Source: Phocaeicola_A sp036804505
GTDB lineage: Bacteria; Bacteroidota; Bacteroidia; Bacteroidales; Bacteroidaceae
Assembly (NCBI GenBank): GCA_036804505.1
Contig: DAIRSI010000005.1
Location: forward strand, 75,497 to 139,496
Reading direction: 5' to 3'
DNA length: 64,000 bases
Numbering within the stretch: the first letter of the stretch is position 1; each line of letters starts with the position of its first letter. Below are positions 18,939-28,488 of this stretch, one piece after another. Under the pieces are notes generated by a model. The model ran no database searches, was not told the origin of the DNA, and worked only from the letters and a program-made list of their open reading frames with translations. The position numbers were made by a program, and so were the translations under genes.

Positions 18939-20948
18939 ATGAAAATGAAATCATTTTTATTGTCAGCTCTGGTATTGGCCGGAGGTTTGTCTGCATTTGC
19001 CCAAACCACTCCCAAGCTGACGCTGCAATTAGGTAAAGCCGAAAAGACTGTAAGCCCAATGCTTTACGGCCTGATGACTGAAGAAATCAACTACTCCTAC
19101 GAAGGAGGATTGTACGCCCAACTGGTCCGTAATCCATCTTTCAAGGAATTTGTAACAAACAACCGGCGGAATTGGTCTCCTGCAAGATCTGTAAAACCCG
19201 CTTTCTGGACAATGACAGATTCTCTCTCCGCTACCATGTCTGTGGACAAAAAGGAATTTATCAACGAAGCAAACAATGCGTCATTACGCTTGGAAATAAA
19301 GGAATCCGGAAAAGATATCGGTCTGACCAATGAAGGATATTGGGGGTATCCCATCCGTCCGCTCACTACCTATAATGGCAGTCTGTTCATAAAGACAAAG
19401 CCCGGATCCTCCCCTTCCATTAAAATCAGCTTGGCTAGTAAAGACGGTAAAACCATTTTCGCTTCTACCCAGATTTCAAACATTACTGATCAATGGAAAA
19501 AATACGACTATCAGCTAAAGACATCGGATAAGACCACTATTACGAGTGATGCTTGCCTGACCATCACTACCAATGAGGCCGGCACATATTGGCTGTCAAG
19601 GATAACTCTCTTTCCCCCAACCTACAACAACAGAGGAAACGGACTTCGCCCTGATCTCATGACCATGATGAAGAACATGAATCCTAAATTTCTTCGCTTC
19701 CCCGGAGGAAACTATGTGGAAGGTAATACTTTTGCCGATCGCTTTGACTGGAAATCCACTATCGGTAATCCCGATGAACGTCCGGGACATAACAGTCCTT
19801 GGGGATACCGTTCGAATGACGGACTCGGACTTCTGGAATACCTTGAATGGATTGAAGATCTGGGAGGAGAACCTGTACTTGCTGTTTTCGCAGGATACAC
19901 TCTGAACGGCGACCATCTAACGGGTGAATACCTCAAGCCTTTCGTACAAGATGCACTTGACGAAATAGAATATGTCATCGGCGGACCCGATACAAAATGG
20001 GGCGCACAAAGAGTAAAGGACGGACATCCGCAACCTTTCAAACTTAAATATATTGAAATAGGTAATGAAGATTTCTTCGACCGTACAGGAAGCTATACAG
20101 AACGTTACCAGCAATTCTATGATGCTATAAAAGCCCAATATCCTCAACTGGAATTGATTTCCACGATGACCACACAGTTCAATTGGTACGAAACCAACAT
20201 GAATAAAGTCAAAATAGATATTATGGATGAACATTTCTACAGAAGTGCCATCGATATGTACAGGAATGCGTTCCAATATGATTCGTATGACAGAAAAGGA
20301 CCTAAGATATTCTGCGGTGAATGGGCTACCAGAGAAGGTGATCCCACTACTAATATGAATGCTGCACTTGGCGATGCCGTATGGATGGCATGCATGGAAC
20401 GCAATTCCGATCTGGTCATCATGTCGTGTTATGCGCCTATGATGGTCAATGTGAATCCCGGTGGCATGCAATGGAAATCTGATTTGATTGGCTACAACAC
20501 TCTGAATTCATACGGTTCTCCATCCTACTATGCACAATGCATGTTCGGGAATTATCTCGGCGATAAGATTATTCCGATAAAAGGAGAAAACATCCCGACT
20601 TTCAAGACCCCATTGAGCCAGCGTGATTCTTTGATGAAAGTAGAACCAATCGATATTCCTGAAATCTATTATGTAGCCACGAAAGACTCACATACGGGCA
20701 ATGTATTTCTCAAAGTAATCAATGTGGTTGGAAAGAGTCAAACCGTTGATTTCAATATAGAAGGTGCCTCTGGTATACAAAGCAAAGCCATAAAAGTAGA
20801 ATTGAAGTCGGCTCATCCCGAAGATACGAATACGATAGACCAACCTAAGAATATCGTTCCTGTCACTTCAAAAGCTAAAGTATCCAAAGCATTCAAATGC
20901 ACTTTGGCACCCTACTCCATTACCGTATTGAAGATATCTACCAAATAA
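18939..20948 (+). CDS. Alpha-L-arabinofuranosidase, GH51
   Basis: A 669-residue secreted or periplasmic glycosidase that removes terminal alpha-L-arabinofuranosyl groups from arabinan or arabinoxylan. Signal peptide at 1-21 (ends AFAQ). A carbohydrate-binding-like beta-sandwich insert spans about 80-225. The catalytic barrel has FLRFPGGNYVEGNT (251-264), the acid/base Glu377 in EIGNED and the nucleophile Glu461 in CGEWATRE. A C-terminal beta domain follows. It is a single transcription unit with an inverted repeat upstream and a strong terminator downstream; no SusC/D pair is nearby. Confidence 0.95.
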   Translation: MKMKSFLLSALVLAGGLSAFAQTTPKLTLQLGKAEKTVSPMLYGLMTEEINYSYEGGLYAQLVRNPSFKEFVTNNRRNWSPARSVKPAFWTMTDSLSATMSVDKKEFINEANNASLRLEIKESGKDIGLTNEGYWGYPIRPLTTYNGSLFIKTKPGSSPSIKISLASKDGKTIFASTQISNITDQWKKYDYQLKTSDKTTITSDACLTITTNEAGTYWLSRITLFPPTYNNRGNGLRPDLMTMMKNMNPKFLRFPGGNYVEGNTFADRFDWKSTIGNPDERPGHNSPWGYRSNDGLGLLEYLEWIEDLGGEPVLAVFAGYTLNGDHLTGEYLKPFVQDALDEIEYVIGGPDTKWGAQRVKDGHPQPFKLKYIEIGNEDFFDRTGSYTERYQQFYDAIKAQYPQLELISTMTTQFNWYETNMNKVKIDIMDEHFYRSAIDMYRNAFQYDSYDRKGPKIFCGEWATREGDPTTNMNAALGDAVWMACMERNSDLVIMSCYAPMMVNVNPGGMQWKSDLIGYNTLNSYGSPSYYAQCMFGNYLGDKIIPIKGENIPTFKTPLSQRDSLMKVEPIDIPEIYYVATKDSHTGNVFLKVINVVGKSQTVDFNIEGASGIQSKAIKVELKSAHPEDTNTIDQPKNIVPVTSKAKVSKAFKCTLAPYSITVLKISTK

Positions 20949-20964
20949 TCACGTTATCAGGCAA

Positions 20965-20999
20965 TAAAAAAGGCTGTCCCAATGGAACAGCCTTTTTTA
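20965..20999. terminator. Rho-independent terminator, bidirectional
   Basis: Stem AAAAAAGGCTGT / ACAGCCTTTTTT with a 10-nt loop, A-run before and T-run after, placed between the convergent GH51 and gap genes. Confidence 0.9.
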
Positions 21000-21020
21000 T
21001 TTATATGAATAAGATAACGA

Positions 21021-22031
21021 TTATCCGTTAACTTTAGCCATGTGAGCGATCAACTCAAGAACTTTGTTTGAGTAACCGATTTCGTTGTCGTACCAAGAGA
21101 TAACCTTAACGAAAGTATCAGTCAAATAAACTCCTGCGTTAGCATCGAAGATAGAAGTCAAAGTGCAACCTAAGAAATCAGAAGAAACAACTGCATCTTC
21201 AGTATAGCCAAGAACACCTTTCAATTCACCTTCTGCAGCTTCTTTCATAGCAGCACAGATGTCAGCCTTTGTTGCAGGTTTAGCCAAGTTAGCTGTCAAG
21301 TCAACAACAGAAACATCCAAAGTCGGAACACGCATTGAGATACCGGTCAATTTACCGTTCAATTCAGGGATAACTTTACCAACAGCCTTAGCAGCACCGG
21401 TTGAAGAAGGGATAATGTTGCCAGAAGCAGCACGACCACCACGCCAATCCTTCATAGAAGGACCATCAACAGTCTTCTGAGTAGCAGTAGTAGAGTGAAC
21501 AGTTGTCATCAAACCGTCTACAATACCGAATTTATCATTCAAAACCTTAGCGATAGGAGCCAAGCAGTTAGTAGTACAAGAAGCGTTAGAAACGAACTGA
21601 GTACCCTTAACATATTTGTCGAAGTTAACGCCGCAAACGAACATAGGAGTATCATCCTTTGAAGGAGCTGACATAACAACATATTTTGCACCGGCATTGA
21701 TGTGAGCCTGAGCTTTTTCCTTAGTAAGGAACAAACCTGTTGATTCAACAACATATTCAGCACCTACCTTGTCCCATGCCAATTCATTAGGATCTTTGCA
21801 AGCTGTTACGCGGATAGCCTTACCGTTAACGATCAGCTGGCTCTTTTCAACATCTGCTTCGATAGTTCCTTCAAACTGTCCGTGCATTGTATCATACTTC
21901 AACATGTAAGCCAAGTAATCTACTGGGCACAAGTCATTAATACCAACGACCTGAATGTCGTTTCTTGTCTGAGCTGCACGGAAAACAAAACGTCCGATAC
22001 GGCCAAATCCGTTAATACCTACTTTAATCAT
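21021..22031 (-). CDS. gap: Glyceraldehyde-3-phosphate dehydrogenase, type I
   Basis: Glycolytic enzyme that oxidises glyceraldehyde 3-phosphate to 1,3-bisphosphoglycerate with NAD+. The protein has 336 residues. NAD-binding GINGFGRIGR is at 5-14. The catalytic Cys152 is in SNASCTTN and the C-terminus has WYDNEIGYSNKVL. Gene is monocistronic, ends at a bidirectional terminator, and shares a 172-bp promoter region with the divergent mscL. Confidence 0.98.
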   Translation of the reverse strand: MIKVGINGFGRIGRFVFRAAQTRNDIQVVGINDLCPVDYLAYMLKYDTMHGQFEGTIEADVEKSQLIVNGKAIRVTACKDPNELAWDKVGAEYVVESTGLFLTKEKAQAHINAGAKYVVMSAPSKDDTPMFVCGVNFDKYVKGTQFVSNASCTTNCLAPIAKVLNDKFGIVDGLMTTVHSTTATQKTVDGPSMKDWRGGRAASGNIIPSSTGAAKAVGKVIPELNGKLTGISMRVPTLDVSVVDLTANLAKPATKADICAAMKEAAEGELKGVLGYTEDAVVSSDFLGCTLTSIFDANAGVYLTDTFVKVISWYDNEIGYSNKVLELIAHMAKVNG

Positions 22032-22203
22032 TTTGTTTAATTTTTAAAGGTTATACTTAAAAATATTTATTCTCAAAATCTACGTTTAACGCCCTCAAAA
22101 ATTGAATTTCTATCAATATTCATTCTTTTTTCTCAAACGCGGTGCAAAATTAAGAAAATCTTTTTATATTCGCACAAAATTTTAATTATTATTCTTTAAA
22201 AAT

Positions 22204-22641
22204 ATGGCAAAAAGTAATTTTATCCAGGAGTTCAAGGACTTTGCTATGAAAGGCAATGTCATTGATATGGCTGTCGGTGTAATTATTGGCGGCGCTTTCG
22301 GCAAAATAGTGTCATCTCTAGTAGCAGATGTCGTGATGCCTTTCATCGGACTGCTTTTGGGCGGTTTCGATTTCAACAGTTTGAAATGGGTAATGAAACC
22401 TGCCTCCACAGCTGCCGACGGGACAGCTATAGAAGCTGTAACTCTCAACTACGGGACTTTCATTCAGAACACAGTTGATTTTCTGATTATTGCATTTTCA
22501 ATTTTCTTGGTAATCAAAGGAATAAGCAAATTGCACAAGAAAAAGGAAGAAACCCCGGCCCCTGCAGCTCCTGCTCCTACCAAAGAAGAAACATTATTAA
22601 CAGAGATCCGTGATTTATTGAAAGAAAACGCGGGAAAATAA
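22204..22641 (+). CDS. mscL: Large-conductance mechanosensitive channel
   Basis: A 145-residue inner-membrane channel that opens under hypo-osmotic shock. The N-terminal helix and first transmembrane segment read FIQEFKDFAMKGNVIDMAVG, the family signature. The second transmembrane segment is FLIIAFSIFLVIKGI. The C-terminus is a cytoplasmic bundle with an Ala/Pro-rich linker (APAAPAPTKEETLLTEIRDL). It lies 7 nt upstream of guaA and is likely co-transcribed with it. TATATTCG at 22165-22172 is a near-match -7 element. Confidence 0.96.
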   Translation: MAKSNFIQEFKDFAMKGNVIDMAVGVIIGGAFGKIVSSLVADVVMPFIGLLLGGFDFNSLKWVMKPASTAADGTAIEAVTLNYGTFIQNTVDFLIIAFSIFLVIKGISKLHKKKEETPAPAAPAPTKEETLLTEIRDLLKENAGK

Positions 22642-22648
22642 CTAGTAT

Positions 22649-24172
22649 ATGCAAGAGAAAATTATCATTCTTGATTTCGGTTCACAAACCACCCAGCTCA
22701 TCGGACGACGCATCCGTGAATTGGACACTTACTGCGAAATCATCCCTTACAACAAGTTCCCCTTCGACGATCCGTCTGTCATAGGCGTCGTATTGTCCGG
22801 AAGCCCCTTTTCAGTTTATGATGAGAGTGCTTTCAAAATGGACATCAGCAAGTTGAGAGGAAAATATCCAATTTTGGGAATCTGCTACGGAGCACAATTC
22901 ATGTCCTACGAATTCGGAGGAAAAGTGGAAGCTGCCAACACTCGTGAATACGGACGTGCCCGCCTCACAAAATTCGACAGTTCAAATCCGTTATTAAAGA
23001 ATGTAAGAGAAAATTCGCAGGTATGGATGAGCCATGGAGATACAATCACAGCTCTTCCTGAGAATTTCAAGATAATCGCTTCTACTGAAAAAGTAGCAAT
23101 TGCTGCCTATCAGGCAGAAGGAGAAAAGCTTTGGGGCGTTCAATTTCATCCGGAAGTATTCCATACGGAAGACGGGACCCAGCTTCTGAAGAATTTCGTT
23201 GTGGACATTTGTGGAAGCAAACAGGATTGGAATGCAGCCTCTTTCATAGAAACTACGGTAACAGCTCTCAAGAAACAGATCGGGGACGACAAGGTAGTTT
23301 TAGGACTAAGCGGCGGAGTCGATTCCTCCGTCACAGCCGTTCTGCTCAATAAAGCCATCGGCAAAAACCTTACCTGCATCTTTGTGGATCATGGAATGCT
23401 CCGCAAGAACGAATTCAAGAATGTAATGCACGATTACGAATGCCTGGGACTGAATGTCATCGGAGTGGATGCAAGCGAGAAATTCTTCAACGAACTGAAA
23501 GGTATAACCGAACCGGAACGCAAGCGCAAGATCATCGGTAAGGGTTTCATTGATGTATTCGATGAAGAAGCACATAAGATAAAGGACGTGAAATTCCTTG
23601 CCCAAGGAACTATCTATCCGGACTGCATCGAATCTTTGTCCATCACAGGAATGACCATCAAGAGTCATCACAATGTAGGCGGTCTACCAAAGAATATGGA
23701 CTTGAAGCTTTGCGAGCCTCTCCGTCTTTTGTTTAAGGATGAAGTACGCCGTGTAGGTCGTGAATTGGGTATGCCTGAACATCTCATCACCCGCCATCCT
23801 TTCCCGGGCCCTGGATTGGCTGTCCGCATTTTAGGAGATATTACGGCTGAAAAAGTTCATATCCTCCAGGAAGCTGATGATATCTTCATTCAAGGACTCC
23901 GTGATTGGGATCTATACGACAAAGTTTGGCAGGCAGGCGTGATCCTCCTACCGGTACAGAGTGTAGGGGTCATGGGTGATGAACGCACTTATGAACGTGC
24001 CGTAGCCCTGAGAGCCGTAACCAGTTCGGATGCTATGACAGCCGATTGGGCACATCTGCCTTACGAATTTCTGGCAAAGGTTTCCAACGATATTATTAAT
24101 AAGGTGAAAGGGGTTAACAGAGTAACCTACGACATCTCGTCCAAACCGCCTTCTACCATTGAATGGGAATAA
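22649..24172 (+). CDS. guaA: GMP synthase (glutamine-hydrolysing)
   Basis: Converts XMP to GMP using glutamine and ATP. The protein has 507 residues. The N-terminal class I glutamine amidotransferase has Cys79 in GICYGAQ and the catalytic His-Glu in QFHPEVFHT. The ATP-pyrophosphatase domain has the P-loop GLSGGVDSSV, and the C-terminal dimerisation domain ends ISSKPPSTIEWE, the usual GuaA end. A terminator follows. Confidence 0.98.
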   Translation: MQEKIIILDFGSQTTQLIGRRIRELDTYCEIIPYNKFPFDDPSVIGVVLSGSPFSVYDESAFKMDISKLRGKYPILGICYGAQFMSYEFGGKVEAANTREYGRARLTKFDSSNPLLKNVRENSQVWMSHGDTITALPENFKIIASTEKVAIAAYQAEGEKLWGVQFHPEVFHTEDGTQLLKNFVVDICGSKQDWNAASFIETTVTALKKQIGDDKVVLGLSGGVDSSVTAVLLNKAIGKNLTCIFVDHGMLRKNEFKNVMHDYECLGLNVIGVDASEKFFNELKGITEPERKRKIIGKGFIDVFDEEAHKIKDVKFLAQGTIYPDCIESLSITGMTIKSHHNVGGLPKNMDLKLCEPLRLLFKDEVRRVGRELGMPEHLITRHPFPGPGLAVRILGDITAEKVHILQEADDIFIQGLRDWDLYDKVWQAGVILLPVQSVGVMGDERTYERAVALRAVTSSDAMTADWAHLPYEFLAKVSNDIINKVKGVNRVTYDISSKPPSTIEWE

Positions 24173-24183
24173 ACAAATATTCT

Positions 24184-24217
24184 GAAAGCCGGTCCTTATC
24201 GAGCCGGCTTTCTTTTT
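24184..24217 (+). terminator. Rho-independent terminator after guaA
   Basis: A 9-bp GC-rich stem (GAAAGCCGG / CCGGCTTTC) with a loop of about 11 nt, followed by a T5 run. Confidence 0.85.
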
Positions 24218-24241
24218 AATTCATCAAATAGCACACCAATT

Positions 24242-25549
24242 ATGAAAACACTTTTATCAACACTAAGCATTTGTATTTTCTTTAGTATCTGTGCCTTCGG
24301 ACAAGGAAAGTTTCCCGACGGGACACCTGTTCCGAAATGGTTCAGTGAAAACAAGATTGTCAGTATCGACACTCTCGGCACCAAATATATCATTACGGAC
24401 TACGGCGTGTCCAAAGACAGTATGACCATCCAGACTCAGAAAATACAAGCTGTTATCGACAAAGCTTCACAAAACGGCGGAGGTGTAATTGTCATTCCCC
24501 AAGGCACCTACTTGTCAGGCGCACTCTTTTTTAAACCCCAAACCCATCTCTATCTGGAAGAAGGAGCCGTTCTCAAGGGTTCGGATGATATTAGCAACTT
24601 CCCTGCCGTCACAACACGCATGGAAGGTCAGACTCTGAAATACTTCTCTGCACTGATTAATGCCGATGGACTCGACGGCTTCACCATCTCAGGGAAAGGA
24701 ACCCTCAACGGAAACGGTGAACGTTATTGGCGTTCATTCTGGATCAGACGTTCGGTTATTCCGAAATGTACCAACATGGACGAACTCCGCCCCCGTTTGG
24801 TCTATCTGTCCAATTGCAAGAATGTACAGCTCTCCGGAGTTCATTTCATGAATTCTCCGTTTTGGACTACTCATCTGTACAAGTGTGACCATGTGAAACT
24901 TCTTGGCTTGAGAATTACTTCCGTAGTAGACGGCCCGGTAAAAGGTCCGAGTACGGATGCTGTCGACATCGACGTCTGCAATAACATTCTAGTCAAGGGA
25001 TGCTATATGTCGGTCAATGATGATGCAGTAGTTCTTAAAGGCGGAAAAGGCCCTACTGCCGACAAAGATCCTAACAATGGAAGCAATGCCAACATTATCG
25101 TAGAAGATTGCGAATATGGATTTTGTCACGGCGGACTCACTTGCGGAAGCGAATCCCTTCATGACCGCAACATCATTCTGCGCAATTGCAAGGTCAACGG
25201 CCTGAACCGTCTGCTTTGGCTGAAGATGCGCCCCGATACGCCTCAGCTTTACGAATACATCACAGTGGAAGGCATAACAGGAAATGTTGACAGAGTACTT
25301 TACATCAAACCTTGGACTCAGTTTTTTGATTTAAAAGGAGCCAAAGAAATTCCTCTGTCCTATTCCAACCACGTTACTTTACGGAATCTTCAGTTGGATT
25401 GCGATATCTTTTTCGATGTTGAAAAATCCGATCAATATATTTTATCGGACTTTAAATTCGAGAATCTTACCATCAAAGCAAAAAATGGCAATATAGACAA
25501 AAGCCTGATAAAGGACATTGAATGTAAAAACGTAAAAATCAATCAATAA
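24242..25549 (+). CDS. GH28 family glycoside hydrolase (polygalacturonase-like)
   Basis: A 435-residue exported pectin-degrading enzyme with a signal peptide (1-20, ends CAFG). The right-handed beta-helix fold of GH28 is indicated by the repeating strands and the catalytic segments STDAVDID (Asp239), NDDAVVLKGG (Asp260-Asp261) and CHGGLTCGSES (His296). The last Arg-Lys motif is altered to LWLKMRPD. The substrate may be homogalacturonan or a rhamnogalacturonan oligosaccharide. It is 5 nt upstream of the Met-sulfoxide reductase gene. Confidence 0.9.
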   Translation: MKTLLSTLSICIFFSICAFGQGKFPDGTPVPKWFSENKIVSIDTLGTKYIITDYGVSKDSMTIQTQKIQAVIDKASQNGGGVIVIPQGTYLSGALFFKPQTHLYLEEGAVLKGSDDISNFPAVTTRMEGQTLKYFSALINADGLDGFTISGKGTLNGNGERYWRSFWIRRSVIPKCTNMDELRPRLVYLSNCKNVQLSGVHFMNSPFWTTHLYKCDHVKLLGLRITSVVDGPVKGPSTDAVDIDVCNNILVKGCYMSVNDDAVVLKGGKGPTADKDPNNGSNANIIVEDCEYGFCHGGLTCGSESLHDRNIILRNCKVNGLNRLLWLKMRPDTPQLYEYITVEGITGNVDRVLYIKPWTQFFDLKGAKEIPLSYSNHVTLRNLQLDCDIFFDVEKSDQYILSDFKFENLTIKAKNGNIDKSLIKDIECKNVKINQ

Positions 25550-25554
25550 CCAAT

Positions 25555-26022
25555 ATGGCAGAAACTTTAATTATCACAGCTCACAGTAAAGAAGACAAGT
25601 ATAAGGAAATTCTTCCTCAGATAATCTCCCTGCTTGAAGGGGAAAAAGACCTGGTTGCCAATATGGCAAACATGGCTGCAGCCTTGAAGGAAGCATTTGA
25701 TTTCTTTTGGGTAGGATTCTACACGGTAAAAGAAGAACAGCTGGTACTATCCCCTTTTCAAGGACCCATTGCCTGTACCCGCATCCGCTTTGGCAAAGGA
25801 GTCTGTGGCACGGCTTGGAAAGAGCGCCGCACACTCATTGTTCCCGATGTCGACCGGTTTCCGGGACATATCGCCTGCAGTTCGGCTTCACGTTCGGAAA
25901 TCGTCGTACCGATATTTCATGAAGAAACCCTCATCGGGGTACTCGATATTGACAGTGACCACCTTGATGCTTTTGACGAGACAGACCGTCTTTATCTGGA
26001 AAAAATCGTACAATATTTATAA
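25555..26022 (+). CDS. GAF-domain free methionine-(R)-sulfoxide reductase
   Basis: A 155-residue single GAF-domain protein of the YebR/MsrC (fRMsr) family, which reduces free methionine-R-sulfoxide. The signature runs WVGFYTV, SPFQGPIACTRI, GKGVCGTAW and FPGHIACSSASRSEIVVP. The three family Cys are seen at 74, 84 and 108. It follows the GH28 gene by 5 nt and probably shares its transcript, though the functions are unrelated. Confidence 0.95.
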   Translation: MAETLIITAHSKEDKYKEILPQIISLLEGEKDLVANMANMAAALKEAFDFFWVGFYTVKEEQLVLSPFQGPIACTRIRFGKGVCGTAWKERRTLIVPDVDRFPGHIACSSASRSEIVVPIFHEETLIGVLDIDSDHLDAFDETDRLYLEKIVQYL

Positions 26023-26029
26023 AAGAAAA

Positions 26030-26060
26030 GTAGGCTAGCTTTCGCTAACCTACATTCTTT
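26030..26060. terminator. Terminator hairpin between convergent genes
   Basis: GTAGGCTAGC pairs with GCTAACCTAC (one mismatch, 4-nt loop TTTC), followed by a T-rich run. It overlaps the last codons of the convergent aldo/keto reductase gene. Confidence 0.75.
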
Positions 26061-27439
26061 TTCATCTCTTCAACCATTTTCTTTATGCGATCCATCTGTT
26101 CCGGTATATGAATACGCTGAGGGCAGTGAGGAACACAATGATTGCAATGAGCGCAATGATATGCCTGCTCTTCATCAGGAACCGCTTTGGCATAACCATC
26201 CAGGAAGGCCTTTGCCATTTCCTTATATTTCGGATCGTTCGGGTCTGTCGGAGGCATTGTACCGTCATTCACACATTTATTGTAATATGCAAAATTGGCA
26301 GGAATATCCAGATTGAACGGACAAGGCATACAATACTTGCAACCTGTGCATGGAATCATCGGATAACTGCTATATATTTTTGCCACTTCTTCCAGCAGAG
26401 CCATTTCTGATGCGGTGCAAGGATCCAACGGTGAATACAATTTAATATCTTCTTCCAGATGATCCATTCTGTTAATACCGCTGAGAACTGTCAACGTATT
26501 TGACAATGTGCCGGCATAACGGAAAGCCCATGATGCAGTAGAACTATCCGGTCTTTTAGCCTTCAGCTTTCCGGATAAATTATCATTTAGATTTGCAAGA
26601 CGTCCACCCAGCATCGGTTCCATGATAACAGCCTGTATGCCTCTTTTTTCAAGTTCATTATATAGATATTCCGCATTGTAATTGCGAGGATTCATCTGCT
26701 GTGCATATTTCCAATCCACATAATTGAGTTCAATCTGAGCAAAATCCCATTTAATGTCTTGTGCAAGCAAATAGTTATAGACTTCAATATCTCCATGATA
26801 GGAAAATCCTAAATTACGGATTCTGCCTTCCTTTCGTTCATTCAAGAGGAAATCAAGAATTCCATTGTCTATAAAACGGGCTTTAAAGGCTTCCATTCCT
26901 CCGCCTCCTATCGAATGGAGCAGATAATAATCGAAATAATCCACTTTAATTCTCTTCATGGAATTGTGATACATGGCAATAGAGGCCTCACGTGACTGAT
27001 CCGAAGGATTGAAGTTGGACATTTTGGTTGCTATCATATACTTTTCTCTCGGATACTTGTGAATGGCATTGCCGAGAGCAATTTCAGAAGCTCCGTAAGC
27101 CGGTGCAGTATCATAATAATTAACCCCATGAGCCATTGCATAATCAACCAGTTGATTGATTTTATCCTGATCAAGCTCCTTAGTTCCGGGTTTGCTAGGC
27201 CATCGCATACAGCCATATCCCAAAAGGGATACCTTGTCTCCCGTATGACGGTTGATACGATATGTCATGGTATCGGTAGAGTCCGCCATCGAACCAAAGG
27301 CGGGTTTCACACCCTTTCGTTCCTCCTCGGTAGTCAAACTCCATACCGGCCCTGCTGCCATAGCGGCAGCCGTTGTCACGGCACCTATTCCAAGTTTCTT
27401 TAAAAAGTCCCTGCGATTAATCATTTTGTTTTTTTTCAT
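26045..27439 (-). CDS. Aldo/keto reductase with N-terminal twin-arginine signal and C-terminal 4Fe-4S ferredoxin domain
   Basis: A 464-residue oxidoreductase. A twin-arginine motif, NRRDFLKKLG (residues 8-17), and a hydrophobic segment ending MAAGPVWS suggest Tat export. The aldo/keto reductase barrel carries the tetrad Asp-Tyr (YYDTAPAYG), Lys (IATKMS) and His (YYLLHS). After it come two Cys clusters, CTGCKYCMPC (about 364) and CAHCNHCVPHC (about 430), as in 4Fe-4S ferredoxins. The substrate is unknown. The gap upstream is shared with the divergent SMR gene. Confidence 0.92.
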   Translation of the reverse strand: MKKNKMINRRDFLKKLGIGAVTTAAAMAAGPVWSLTTEEERKGVKPAFGSMADSTDTMTYRINRHTGDKVSLLGYGCMRWPSKPGTKELDQDKINQLVDYAMAHGVNYYDTAPAYGASEIALGNAIHKYPREKYMIATKMSNFNPSDQSREASIAMYHNSMKRIKVDYFDYYLLHSIGGGGMEAFKARFIDNGILDFLLNERKEGRIRNLGFSYHGDIEVYNYLLAQDIKWDFAQIELNYVDWKYAQQMNPRNYNAEYLYNELEKRGIQAVIMEPMLGGRLANLNDNLSGKLKAKRPDSSTASWAFRYAGTLSNTLTVLSGINRMDHLEEDIKLYSPLDPCTASEMALLEEVAKIYSSYPMIPCTGCKYCMPCPFNLDIPANFAYYNKCVNDGTMPPTDPNDPKYKEMAKAFLDGYAKAVPDEEQAYHCAHCNHCVPHCPQRIHIPEQMDRIKKMVEEMKKNVG

Positions 27440-27599
27440 AATATGCCTCCTTGTCGTTTTTATAACTTGACAAATATATATTATTTCTTCTAATAATCGT
27501 ATTATTTTTAACGAATTTCAGTAATTTGTATAATAATTGCTGTAAAATATATAAAGGTGCTTTTTTTGCGGAACTAGCAAAATTGTCAGATATTATCAT

Positions 27600-27607
27600 T
27601 AATTTTG
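27600..27607 (+). promoter_or_regulatory. -7 promoter element of the SMR-Nim-yaaA run
   Basis: TAATTTTG matches TAnnTTTG and lies 26 nt before the SMR ATG at 27633. The three genes that follow are spaced 18 and 13 nt apart, so this may drive all of them. Confidence 0.55.
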
Positions 27608-27632
27608 TGGGAAATATAAAGATTGAGTTATA

Positions 27633-27953
27633 ATGGATTGGATTATTTTGGTAATTGCCGGTTTTTTTGAGACAGGATTTACTTTTTGTTTAGGTAAGAT
27701 GAAAGAAGTCAGCGGGACAGAATATTATCTTTGGGGCATCGGCTTTCTGATTTCCGTAATCCTGAGTATGACTCTTCTGGCAAAGGCATCCCACACTCTT
27801 CCCCTAGGAACCGCCTATCCGATTTGGACGGGTATAGGAGCTGTAGGTACAGTTCTGGTAGGAATTTTTTTCTTTCATGAGCCGGCTACTCTTGGAAGAA
27901 TTTTCTTTATTTCAACATTGATAATATCCATCATTGGTTTAAAGATTGTATAA
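27633..27953 (+). CDS. SMR family efflux transporter, Gdx/SugE-like
   Basis: A 106-residue four-helix inner-membrane antiporter. The essential Glu is E13 in the first helix. The second half (LPLGTAYPIWTGIGAVGTVLVG and the end IIGLKIV) is close to SugE/Gdx guanidinium exporters rather than EmrE. The first helix (FFETGFTFCLGKMKE) differs more. Guanidinium or small quaternary cations are therefore the best guess for substrate. First of three closely spaced genes. Confidence 0.9.
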   Translation: MDWIILVIAGFFETGFTFCLGKMKEVSGTEYYLWGIGFLISVILSMTLLAKASHTLPLGTAYPIWTGIGAVGTVLVGIFFFHEPATLGRIFFISTLIISIIGLKIV

Positions 27954-27971
27954 TTTCAACGAGCGAAACTT

Positions 27972-28475
27972 ATGTTTAGAGAAATGCGCAGAAAAAGGCA
28001 ACTACTCAGCAAGGAAAAGAGCCTTGCCATATTGGAGAAAATGACATGCGGAGTTCTTGCCCTCCACGGTGACGACGGCTATCCTTATGCCGTACCCATC
28101 AGTTATGTTCTTCATGAAGACAGAATTTATTTCCACAGTGCTCTTTCGGGGCATAAGATAGATGCAATCAACGGCAATGAAAAGGCATCCTTTTGTGTTA
28201 TCGAAAAAGACGAAATCATTCCTGAAAAATATACTACTTATTTCCGCAGCGTTATTGTTTTCGGGAAAATACATATTCTGCAAAATGAAGATGAAAAAAG
28301 AGAAGCAATTGAAATTCTAGCTGCAAAATATTCTCCTTCTCAGGTTGAAGGACGAAAAATGGAAATAGACAAGGAATTCAAGCGGCTGTGCATCATCGAA
28401 TTGACGATAGAACATATCACCGGAAAGGAATCCATCGAATTGGTTCGTAGCCGGGAATCCCAACCACAAGAATAA
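27972..28475 (+). CDS. Nim-like pyridoxamine 5'-phosphate oxidase-fold flavoprotein
   Basis: A 167-residue split-barrel protein of the family that includes the Bacteroides 5-nitroimidazole reductases NimA-J. It opens MFREMRRKRQLL, has GDDGYPYAVPISYV and FHSALSGHKIDAI with the His of the NimA cofactor site. Housekeeping relatives are common, so resistance cannot be inferred. It lies 18 nt after the SMR gene. Confidence 0.88.
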   Translation: MFREMRRKRQLLSKEKSLAILEKMTCGVLALHGDDGYPYAVPISYVLHEDRIYFHSALSGHKIDAINGNEKASFCVIEKDEIIPEKYTTYFRSVIVFGKIHILQNEDEKREAIEILAAKYSPSQVEGRKMEIDKEFKRLCIIELTIEHITGKESIELVRSRESQPQE

Positions 28476-28488
28476 CATCATCAGGCCT

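Noticed and set aside
23306..23671. 121-codon minus-strand frame inside guaA
   Set aside because: Shadow of a highly conserved gene.
24242..25549. Loss of the GH28 active site
   Set aside because: The sequence CHGGLTCGSE keeps the catalytic His; only the neighbouring Gly differs, and the Asp residues are in place.
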